DNA of 13,498 bases. It comes from Fidelibacterota bacterium. Lineage in GTDB: Bacteria; Fidelibacterota; Fidelibacteria; Fidelibacterales; Fidelibacteraceae. Below are positions 6,741 through 13,498 of this stretch, piece after piece. The stretch lies in the NCBI GenBank assembly GCA_029931905.1, contig JAOZRH010000044.1:1-13498 (forward strand), in the 5' to 3' direction. The number at the start of each line of letters is the position of its first letter. Position 1 is the stretch's first letter. A model generated the notes under the pieces. The model was given only the letters and a program-made list of their open reading frames with translations, made no database searches and was not told the DNA's origin. A program made the position numbers and the translations under genes.

Positions 6741-9700
6741 TCAATATCCATATCGTTTTTTCTTTTCATATTTTAAATCTTGTAAACTTGGTGATTTTAC
6801 ATTTATTTTCAAAAAATAGCTCGTGTTATATCCTGAAGGAGTCCAGTCAAAAGATAGATCCCAACAGTGCATATCTCTTTTCAAGGAAACATTGTGATAG
6901 ATTAATTTTTGATTTAATATGTCGAATCGAGCCTTATAATTCACAGACCATTTTTCACTTAAATCTGCTTGAAATGCTAAAGTAGATGAAAAAATATCAT
7001 TTGTAATATTTGGATTTGTAGCAGAGTGAGAATAGCTAAGTCCTGCTCTAAGTGACCATTTAGAGAATCTATCTTCAGAATTTTTCACAGAATCGCTTTT
7101 AGAAACTTTACCCTCTTTTATTGTGAATCCGGTATTTAATGATAATCGTGTTAATCTTGGAATTGTAAGTTCATCTATTTTCTTCCCATATATTCCAGTA
7201 GAATCTGTTCTGAAAGTGTAAGGATCGAATGTGGCATTTATTTTGAGAGAGTTTCCGCCAGGTAATTTTGAAATACTTGTAGAAGCTGAAATATTGCTAA
7301 AATTTAGTGAATCTTTTAAAAAGTCGTAACTATGTGAAAGAGAGAGAAAGTGTATTTTTTTAAATGAGCCGTCACTTTGTTTTAATTTCATTTCAAATGT
7401 GTGACTAAATGACATATTTAAATTTTTATTTTCATTTGATGGTGTTTTTCCAGCCATTGTTTCTTCAAAATAATCGTATTCCAATTCTTCACCATTAGTT
7501 CCAGTGCCACTAAAAACATAATCTTCATTTTCAGAAAAATCTGGAGTATAACCGTAACTTAAATTTGTATTTAAAACATGGCGAATTGCTTCTAATTTGC
7601 GAATTTTTATTGGAAATATTCCATAAATTTTTGTGTTGGCACTGAGTCGAGTGGAATAAGTTCCTCTTCTTTTGAATTCCTTAATTTCTTCTGTAATAAT
7701 ATGTCCCAATGAATCCACTAAGATAGAGTCATTTTGCATCACAGGTTTGTTATATTTGATAATCCAATTTTCACGATAATTCACTGATGGAGCAATATTT
7801 AACCAGCCGAAAAATTTATGTGTAAAATTAAGATTGCTATTAAATTTTGCCATATTGTTTGTTTCTTTAAGAAATGTAGAATCTGATTGTTGAGTGGAGG
7901 TGTAAATATTATTCACATTACCAGAAATATTGTATCGAACATTATGATACCATTTGTTTGGTTGTAGGGCGTTTTTCTTTTTGAAAAGGGAAGCGGTACT
8001 TTTTGAAATAGAAATTTGTGGAAATTTTTCAACAATATTGCCAGACAGCAAATCAACTTTTCTATAGGCATTTGCATTAAATCCAAATTTTCCTAAACGA
8101 GTCGAAAATGTCGCATTAGAAACGATATTTTGGTTTAAACGATCTTGGATATTGTTTTTTTCTTCGAAGCGAGTATTGTCGCTTGTATAGGACCCATTGA
8201 TGTTTAAACGAGAATACTTTCCAAATGTTTGATTGTGTTTTAAATCAATTTTGTAGCCAGTAGATTTTGTATCTGAAATAAAATCGTTCCAATATTCTAA
8301 ATTTAAATTTCCACTAAAATGGTATCTTAATTTATATCTGTTGCGAAAATCAAATTCAAAGCCTTTTCTATCATAAAAACTACCAAGCAATCGTGAATCA
8401 AAATAATCATTTGGAGCCCAATAATATCCACCATTTTCTAAAAAAGTTCCTCTCACACTACTTTCTCCATAAGAAGGGATTTCCCAACCACTTTGTCTTC
8501 CACCACGATTAACAGGAAAAACTCCAATTGGTAAATAGAAAATCGGCACGCCATATATTTTCAATATTAGAGGTTTTGCAAAAATTTTATCTTTTGGAAT
8601 AAATTTCATTTTTTTACTTTCAATCCAATAGTGTGGTTTATCTGCATCGCAAGTTGTATATATACCATCTTTGATATAAAATGGTTTATCTTCTAATTTA
8701 ATAATTTGTTTTCCATAATAATATCCATCTTCAATATTTGATTTTCCTTGAACGATTTTTCCTCTTTTGGTATCCATATTATAGACCAAATATTCTCCCT
8801 CTAACGGATCATCGCCTTTTTGTTCCATCGTTGGAATGTTTGTCAATCCAGAATCTGTTTCTTGAGGTAGAGCATATAGGATATTTTTTTTCCAGTCAAT
8901 TTTAATTGTATCGGCAATAAGTGACATTTTGCCAAAAACTAAATTACTATTTTGGAACAATATTGATTTTTGATTAATTTGGTCGAAATGAATAATATCA
9001 GAATTGTAAACTAAATTTGTGTCCATATCATTTATTGATTCGTGAGGAAAAAATGTACCTTCAGCACCTTTTACTACAAAAATGTCAGTCAATAAATCGT
9101 CATCAAAAAACATTTTTACTGTATCACCACTAGCTTTATTAATTCCTTGATAAACAGAATCTTCATAAATATGATAATTGGATGAAGCCATTCCCTCCAT
9201 TCGTAACCAATCCAATTTATTTTTGTCTTTAAATTGTAAAATTAATTTTCGTCCGGTAAGATTACTTGTATTTTCAATCGTAGTATCTTTATTGTTGGCA
9301 AGAAATCCTCGTTCTGTAGATTCCATTATTGCCCTTTCATTTACAATAATTTTATCTGTTTTTGAGTTGTGAAAGGAAATATCTATTGTTTTTCCAAATA
9401 GAGAATTGTCATTGTATGATGCGATTGGATTTCCATTGAGCGATGCAATTTCTAATGAATCAGAAAAAAATAGTGAATCGCATTTTGCATTTAATGAATC
9501 TTGTAAAATGGTTACATTTGAAACTGCAGTAAAGTATTTTTTTTCAATATTACCGGAAATATTGTCTGCATTTATTTTCAATAATTCTTTACCAACTGAA
9601 TCTTTTTTTACAAATATTGGTCTAACGGAATTCTCAAACTCATCTGTTTTCATAAAATATTTTATATAATCACCAAAAAATTCGTTTTGTTCAATGGTAT

Positions 9701-10253
9701 CAACAATTGAAGCATTGTTATATAAATCTACAATTTCGTTAATGTTGTAATAAATGGCAGAATCTGCTTTTATTATACGAGAAGAATCTAAAATTACCAC
9801 ATTTCCATCTGCATGATATTGTTCGTTTTCCAAATTTGCAGAAATTTTATCGGCTCTCAATTCTCTTTTACCATAATTTATTATAATATTGCTTGGTATT
9901 TCGATTTTATCAGTTTCGGTAAAATATTTTACAAAATCACATTTAATTGTAGTGGTGGAATCAATTATTGTAACATTTCCATCTAAGGTAAGATAATTTT
10001 CATTTTTATAATGATATGCTTCATCGGAGAATATTTTTATATTTCCCTTTTTGAATTTTACATCGTCTTTCAGATATAGATATGATTTTTCATTTTTTGT
10101 AACTTGGTTTAATGTTTTTGCATGAAGCAATTTTAATGGTTCAATTTTTCCAAATGCCGATTTATTTAAGAATAAAACAATAATAAGTGCAAAAAATATT
10201 TTTTGATGATTGAAAATATTTTTTACTATATATTTGAAAGTGTTGGTAGTCAT
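6741..10253 (-). CDS. lptD: LPS-assembly outer-membrane protein LptD, with long OstA-repeat N-terminus
   Basis: Inserts lipopolysaccharide into the outer leaflet of the outer membrane. It begins with a signal peptide (basic start, hydrophobic 19-29, probable cleavage near AFG at 33-35). Residues about 40-510 hold several OstA/LptA-like beta repeats, recognisable by recurring phrases such as LTLDGNVTIID, YHADGNVVILD and KADSAIYY. The LptD core begins near residue 525 with KDGIYTTCDADKPHYWIES (C535), then FYLPIGVFPVNRGG, SGWEIPSYG and NGGYYWAPNDYFDSRLLG. The remaining roughly 580 residues alternate in the way of a beta-barrel and end in YGY. At 1170 residues it is much longer than E. coli LptD (784), mostly through extra N-terminal repeats. 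No clear ribosome site precedes the ATG, but no better start keeps the signal peptide. It lies downstream of eno-ftsB, separated by a terminator. Confidence 0.88.
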   Translation of the reverse strand: MTTNTFKYIVKNIFNHQKIFFALIIVLFLNKSAFGKIEPLKLLHAKTLNQVTKNEKSYLYLKDDVKFKKGNIKIFSDEAYHYKNENYLTLDGNVTIIDSTTTIKCDFVKYFTETDKIEIPSNIIINYGKRELRADKISANLENEQYHADGNVVILDSSRIIKADSAIYYNINEIVDLYNNASIVDTIEQNEFFGDYIKYFMKTDEFENSVRPIFVKKDSVGKELLKINADNISGNIEKKYFTAVSNVTILQDSLNAKCDSLFFSDSLEIASLNGNPIASYNDNSLFGKTIDISFHNSKTDKIIVNERAIMESTERGFLANNKDTTIENTSNLTGRKLILQFKDKNKLDWLRMEGMASSNYHIYEDSVYQGINKASGDTVKMFFDDDLLTDIFVVKGAEGTFFPHESINDMDTNLVYNSDIIHFDQINQKSILFQNSNLVFGKMSLIADTIKIDWKKNILYALPQETDSGLTNIPTMEQKGDDPLEGEYLVYNMDTKRGKIVQGKSNIEDGYYYGKQIIKLEDKPFYIKDGIYTTCDADKPHYWIESKKMKFIPKDKIFAKPLILKIYGVPIFYLPIGVFPVNRGGRQSGWEIPSYGESSVRGTFLENGGYYWAPNDYFDSRLLGSFYDRKGFEFDFRNRYKLRYHFSGNLNLEYWNDFISDTKSTGYKIDLKHNQTFGKYSRLNINGSYTSDNTRFEEKNNIQDRLNQNIVSNATFSTRLGKFGFNANAYRKVDLLSGNIVEKFPQISISKSTASLFKKKNALQPNKWYHNVRYNISGNVNNIYTSTQQSDSTFLKETNNMAKFNSNLNFTHKFFGWLNIAPSVNYRENWIIKYNKPVMQNDSILVDSLGHIITEEIKEFKRRGTYSTRLSANTKIYGIFPIKIRKLEAIRHVLNTNLSYGYTPDFSENEDYVFSGTGTNGEELEYDYFEETMAGKTPSNENKNLNMSFSHTFEMKLKQSDGSFKKIHFLSLSHSYDFLKDSLNFSNISASTSISKLPGGNSLKINATFDPYTFRTDSTGIYGKKIDELTIPRLTRLSLNTGFTIKEGKVSKSDSVKNSEDRFSKWSLRAGLSYSHSATNPNITNDIFSSTLAFQADLSEKWSVNYKARFDILNQKLIYHNVSLKRDMHCWDLSFDWTPSGYNTSYFLKINVKSPSLQDLKYEKKKRYGY

Positions 10254-10289
10254 TGTATTAATAATATTGTGTTTTGAAAAAATGTTCCC

Positions 10290-10316
10290 ATTATAGAGTG
10301 TTATTCTAATTTACAA
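10290..10316 (-). promoter_or_regulatory. Candidate promoter of lptD
   Basis: On the minus strand TTGTAA (10311-10316) and TATAAT (10290-10295) are 15 bases apart, shorter than the usual 17. Read as a Bacteroidota promoter, ATTG is followed after 18 bases by TATAATGG, only a partial match to TAnnTTTG. Transcription would start about 30 bases before the lptD ATG. Plausible because the upstream genes are cut off by a terminator. Confidence 0.35.
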
Positions 10317-10353
10317 TAGTAATTTAAACAATTAAATTAAAAATTACATCAAT

Positions 10354-10386
10354 AAAAAAAAGCCCTGAGTTTTCAGAGCTTTTTTT
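10354..10386 (-). terminator. Intrinsic terminator of eno-ftsB
   Basis: Read on the minus strand, a stem of GCTCTGA and TCAGGGC (7 pairs including one G-U) with loop AAAC is flanked by an A-run before and a run of T after. It begins 16 bases past the ftsB stop. On the plus strand the same stem would have one mismatch, so it favours the minus direction; no plus-strand gene ends here. The flanking A and T runs extend the stem. Confidence 0.85.
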
Positions 10387-10401
10387 ATTTATAAATTAAA
10401 A

Positions 10402-10725
10402 TTATTTTTTGTTTTTTTTATCAGATTTTTTAATAATTCGATAAACAGTTTCACCTTTTTTTACCATTCGGTATTTTTCACGAGCAATTTTTTCTAAATA
10501 TTTATTGTCGTTATCTAGTTTATCTTTTTCTTCTAACAATTCTAATTCTAATTCTTCATAGACAATTTTTCTATCTTTTAATTCTTGAATTTCCCTTTTC
10601 AGTTTTATGTATGATAACAATCCATCATCTCCAAAAAAAACAGCAGAGATACCAATTATTAATGCAACAATCATTATTCTAATTGCTAATTTAGAATTTA
10701 TTCTATTTGATTTATGATGGTTCAT
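10402..10725 (-). CDS. ftsB: Septum formation initiator, FtsB/DivIC family
   Basis: A small bitopic cell-division protein that joins the FtsQ/FtsL-type complex at the septum. The 107 residues show the classic layout: a short basic cytoplasmic N-terminus, one membrane helix (about 13-31), a highly charged coiled coil (about 39-74), and the family motif YLEKIAREKYRMVKKGE at 76-92, followed by a lysine-rich tail. Only a weak ribosome site (AAAAAAG) precedes the ATG. It follows eno after 35 bases on the same strand, without a terminator between them, so the two are probably co-transcribed. eno-ftsB is also the gene order in E. coli. FtsB and DivIC cannot be told apart by sequence alone at this size. 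Confidence 0.9.
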   Translation of the reverse strand: MNHHKSNRINSKLAIRIMIVALIIGISAVFFGDDGLLSYIKLKREIQELKDRKIVYEELELELLEEKDKLDNDNKYLEKIAREKYRMVKKGETVYRIIKKSDKKNKK

Positions 10726-10760
10726 GTTTTACTTTTTTAAAATTCAGAAATATATAGAAA

Positions 10761-12044
10761 TTATTTACAACTTAATGCTTCTAATCCTCTAAATTTTACA
10801 ACTTCGCGAATATTTTCTTCTATTCTTAATAGTTGATTATATTTAGCAATTCTATCAGATCTTGATGCAGATCCAGTTTTAATTTGTCCAACACCAGTAG
10901 CAACAACTAAATCAGCAATAAATGTATCAGAAGTTTCACCTGAACGATGACTTACAACAGCACTAATTCCGTTATTTTTAGCCAATTCAATAGTGTCTAA
11001 TGTTTCTGTTACGGTACCAATTTGATTTAATTTAATCAAGATAGAGTTACAAGATTTATTGTCAATTGCTTTTTGTAATCTTTTTGGATTTGTTACAAGA
11101 AGATCATCACCAACGATTTGTAATTTGTTTCCAACTCGTTCAGTAAATAGTTTCCAACCTTCCCAATCATCTTCAGCTAATCCATCTTCAATTGAAACGA
11201 TTGGATATTTTTCTACCCATTTTTCGTATAAATCAATCATTTCTTTAGATGTTAATTTTTTATTTTCAGATGCAAGATTATATAATTTTGTTTCTTTATC
11301 ATAAAATTCACTTGATGCTGGATCTAAAGCAATAAACAAATCTTTTCCCATTTTATATTTTGTTTTATTTCCGGCTTCAATTATTAATTCAATTGCTTCT
11401 TCATTTGATTTTAAATCTGGTGCAAATCCACCTTCATCACCAACTGCTGTGTTATAACCTTTTTCTTTTAGCACTTGTTTTAATGTGTGAAAAACTTCAA
11501 CACCCATTTGTAAAGCTTCAGAAAATGATTTAGCACCCATTGGGAAAATCATAAATTCTTGTAAATCTACATTATTGTCTGCATGTGAACCACCATTTAA
11601 AATGTTCATCATTGGTGTTGGTAAAGTTCTTGCATTGACTCCACCTAAATATTGATATAGAGGAATTCCTAATTCGTCAGCAGCAGCTCTTGCAACAGCC
11701 ATAGAAACACCAAGAATTGCATTTGCACCAAAATTCTTTTTAGTTTCAGTTCCATCTAAATCACACATAATTTTATCAATATATGCTTGTTCTAATGCGT
11801 CTTCGCCAACTAATCTTTCAGCAATCTTGTTGTTTACATTGTCCACAGCTTTTCTAACGCCTTTTCCCATAAAACGATCTCCACCGTCTCTCAATTCTAA
11901 TGCTTCGTGTTCACCTGTAGAAGCTCCTGAAGGAACGGCTGCTCTTCCAATTGCACCACTTTCTAATAACACTTCAACTTCTACTGTTGGATTGCCTCTT
12001 GAATCCAATATCTCACGACCAAAAACATCAATTATTAATGACAT
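10761..12044 (-). CDS. eno: Enolase (phosphopyruvate hydratase)
   Basis: Interconverts 2-phosphoglycerate and phosphoenolpyruvate in glycolysis; in many bacteria it is also an RNA-degradosome partner. The 427 residues match the usual 420-435. The substrate loop is SGASTGEHEA at 39-48. The general acid/base pair is E204 in GDEGG and K338 in LIKLNQ. The magnesium ligands are D241 (ALDPASSE), E286 (SIEDGL) and D313 (GDDLL). The signature SHRSGETSDTFIADL and the ending KYNQLLRIEE are intact. The start has a strong ribosome site, AAAAGGAG (plus-strand 12051-12058). It is transcribed from an exact Bacteroidota-type promoter and leads into ftsB. Confidence 0.98.
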   Translation of the reverse strand: MSLIIDVFGREILDSRGNPTVEVEVLLESGAIGRAAVPSGASTGEHEALELRDGGDRFMGKGVRKAVDNVNNKIAERLVGEDALEQAYIDKIMCDLDGTETKKNFGANAILGVSMAVARAAADELGIPLYQYLGGVNARTLPTPMMNILNGGSHADNNVDLQEFMIFPMGAKSFSEALQMGVEVFHTLKQVLKEKGYNTAVGDEGGFAPDLKSNEEAIELIIEAGNKTKYKMGKDLFIALDPASSEFYDKETKLYNLASENKKLTSKEMIDLYEKWVEKYPIVSIEDGLAEDDWEGWKLFTERVGNKLQIVGDDLLVTNPKRLQKAIDNKSCNSILIKLNQIGTVTETLDTIELAKNNGISAVVSHRSGETSDTFIADLVVATGVGQIKTGSASRSDRIAKYNQLLRIEENIREVVKFRGLEALSCK

Positions 12045-12075
12045 ATTTTTCTCCTTTTGTTTTAATTTTCAAAGT

Positions 12076-12107
12076 CAAATGTAATCAATTTTTTATAAAA
12101 ATACAAA
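12076..12107 (-). promoter_or_regulatory. Bacteroidota-type promoter of eno
   Basis: On the minus strand TTTG (12104-12107) is followed after exactly 20 bases by TACATTTG (12076-12083). This matches the known Bacteroidota sigma consensus TTTG, 19-21 bases, TAnnTTTG at every fixed position. Transcription would start about 25 bases before the enolase ATG, leaving room for the AAAAGGAG site. This is the best-supported promoter in the window and an argument for the FCB affiliation. Confidence 0.75.
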
Positions 12108-12268
12108 GAATTAAAGAATATTTTGGAAATTAGAAATTAGATGTTGAATACTTTATAATGGTTACAGTTATTCTATAATTTGTAATTATTTTTCTCCATA
12201 TTAAAAAAGATATGAATTATTAAAAATTGTTTTTATATTTCAATCAATTAAAAATAAAGGGAAAAAAT

Positions 12269-13387
12269 ATGAAAAAAGTAACAATGATGATTTTAACTAT
12301 AATAATATTTTTATTTAATAGTTGTAGTATTGAAAATGACTGTAAAATTCAAACAGTTGATGATGCGGTTTTTGATAATGAATCGACTAATATAGTTTTA
12401 ACATATCCAACGGTAAATAATATTAAACAGATAGAATATTTGATAGAAAATGGAATATTAGATTTACCGAATGTTAAATTTATTGGAATATTCAATTCAT
12501 TTGAAAAATATAATTTTCAAGATTCACAAAAATATATTTCAGATAATAATATTTCATTTATCAAGTTATACAAAATAGAAGATAAATTAAATAGAGAACA
12601 ACTGTTTGAAGAAAATGAGAGTACACCAGAATTTAATAAAATATTTAATAATTCAGATGGAATACTATTTTTTGGTGGAGATGATTTACAACCGATAATT
12701 TACAAATCAAAAACAAACTTACTGACTTCAATATATGATTGGGATAGACATTATTATGAATTATCATTTTTATTTCATTTGCTTGGTGGTTATCAAGATA
12801 CAACATTTATTCCACTATTAAAAAAGAACCCAGAATATATTATAAATGGGTTTTGCCTTGGAATGCAGACAATGAATGTTGCAACAGGTGGAGATATGTA
12901 TCAAGACATTCCTTCTGAAATTTATAATATTCAATTTGTAGAAGATTTATTGAAATTAGATAAAGATAAGCAACATCGTAATTATTGGAAGCAAATTTAT
13001 TCAGAGCGAGAAGTTGATTGGATACATTTTCACAGAATAAAATTTTCTCAAGAAAAATTGTTTGTTAAAGATATTTCTTTTAATCCTTTGGTATTGAGTG
13101 CACATCATCAATGTATAAAAACACTTGGAAAAGAATTAGAAATATTTGCTTCTTCGATAGATGGGAAAATACCTGAAGCAATTTATCATACAAAATATAA
13201 GAATGTTTTTAGTGTTCAATTTCATCCAGAACAAAATGTTTTATATAGTTATGAAGATAAATTTAAATTTACACCAAAAGATACTGTAGAGTTATCTTGT
13301 AGAGAAATTTTGGAAAAAGATGAAAGTTATAAATTTCATCTTAATTATTGGAAATATTTTGAGAAAATAGTTAATGATATAAAATAG
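12269..13387 (+). CDS. Exported lipoprotein with peptidase C26 / class I glutamine amidotransferase-like domain
   Basis: Likely hydrolyses a gamma-glutamyl bond; the substrate is unknown. The start at 12269 is preferred over an in-frame ATG at 12227. It has AAAGGG at 12256-12261, and it places MKKVTMMILTIIIFLFNSC as a lipoprotein signal peptide with lipidated C19 (lipobox LFNSC). Of 372 residues, the domain shows FGGDD at 135-139, the nucleophile elbow GFCLGMQ with C196 followed by MNVATGGDMYQDI, then SAHHQ at 277-281, and QFHPE with H319 and E321. The Cys-His-Glu triad is therefore complete. These match the C26 family (PuuD-like, gamma-glutamyl hydrolase). Known cytoplasmic members lack an export signal, so the lipid anchor implies a periplasmic or outer-membrane role. 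A roughly 45-residue stretch around DWIHFHRIKF lies between the elbow and HHQ. It is divergent from eno; I see no clear promoter of its own. Confidence 0.85.
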   Translation: MKKVTMMILTIIIFLFNSCSIENDCKIQTVDDAVFDNESTNIVLTYPTVNNIKQIEYLIENGILDLPNVKFIGIFNSFEKYNFQDSQKYISDNNISFIKLYKIEDKLNREQLFEENESTPEFNKIFNNSDGILFFGGDDLQPIIYKSKTNLLTSIYDWDRHYYELSFLFHLLGGYQDTTFIPLLKKNPEYIINGFCLGMQTMNVATGGDMYQDIPSEIYNIQFVEDLLKLDKDKQHRNYWKQIYSEREVDWIHFHRIKFSQEKLFVKDISFNPLVLSAHHQCIKTLGKELEIFASSIDGKIPEAIYHTKYKNVFSVQFHPEQNVLYSYEDKFKFTPKDTVELSCREILEKDESYKFHLNYWKYFEKIVNDIK

Positions 13388-13396
13388 TTAAGTATT

Positions 13397-13498
13397 TTAT
13401 TCATTATTTTTAGTGATTGTTTGCCAAACATTTTCACATTGTTTTTTTAAATATTCAACATTTTTATCATTATAAATTACAAAATCGGCGAATTTAAT
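13397..13498 (-). CDS. coaE: Dephospho-CoA kinase, C-terminal end only
   Basis: The final 33 codons and stop of a minus-strand gene that continues past the window edge. The peptide contains FADFVIYNDKNVEYLKKQC and ends WQTITKNNE. This resembles the C-terminal segment of dephospho-CoA kinase, where A-D-x-V-I-x-N precedes a helix with leucines that closes the protein. CoaE phosphorylates dephospho-CoA to coenzyme A. Only the tail is visible, with no active-site motif, so the call is tentative. Its stop lies 9 bases from the stop of the converging lipoprotein gene. Confidence 0.6.
   Translation of the reverse strand: MKFADFVIYNDKNVEYLKKQCENVWQTITKNNE

Noticed and set aside
6689..6985. 98-codon plus-strand open frame over the lptD end
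   Set aside because: Most of it is antisense to the lptD barrel, with no domain or ribosome site.
12108..12268. Promoter for the C26 lipoprotein gene
   Set aside because: TATAATTTG at 12174-12182 has the wrong internal spacing for TAnnTTTG, and no TTTG or TTG lies at the right distance; TATAAT at 12164 also lacks a suitable partner.

Overview
The window is strongly AT-rich and comes from a diderm bacterium, most likely of the Bacteroidota/Chlorobiota/Ignavibacteriota (FCB) group. This placement is inferred from three things. The enolase gene has an exact Bacteroidota-type promoter (TTTG, 20 bases, TACATTTG). There is a large LptD whose core resembles the FCB form, together with a lipoprotein signal. 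The intergenic DNA is packed with short palindromes of the REP kind. I cannot name a species.

Layout. Positions 53-5958 (+ strand) hold a compact threonine operon: thrA (fused aspartokinase and homoserine dehydrogenase), asd (aspartate-semialdehyde dehydrogenase of the archaeal/fungal subfamily), thrB (homoserine kinase) and thrC (threonine synthase). Together they encode all five steps from aspartate to threonine. thrB and thrC overlap by one base (TAATG). Positions 5959-6740 are non-coding and lie between the converging ends of thrC and lptD. They contain about a dozen short perfect or near-perfect hairpins, a 133-bp REPIN-like inverted element, a heptamer tract and other short repeats. Positions 6741-12044 (- strand) hold eno, ftsB/divIC and lptD in transcription order. 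eno and ftsB form one unit ended by an intrinsic terminator, and lptD has its own candidate promoter. Positions 12269-13387 (+) encode an exported lipoprotein with a peptidase C26 (gamma-glutamyl hydrolase-like) domain, divergent from eno. The window ends in the 3' part of coaE (-), which meets the lipoprotein gene tail to tail.

Working together: the thr operon is a biosynthetic module with two ACT domains in ThrA for end-product control. eno-ftsB is a synteny also known from E. coli (glycolysis next to cell division). lptD serves outer-membrane LPS assembly. The most unusual part is the 5959-6740 spacer. Its central element consists of two inverted copies of the same two-hairpin unit. The outer stems differ at five consecutive base pairs yet keep full pairing, which suggests structure rather than sequence is what is conserved. 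No transposase that could mobilise it lies in the window.
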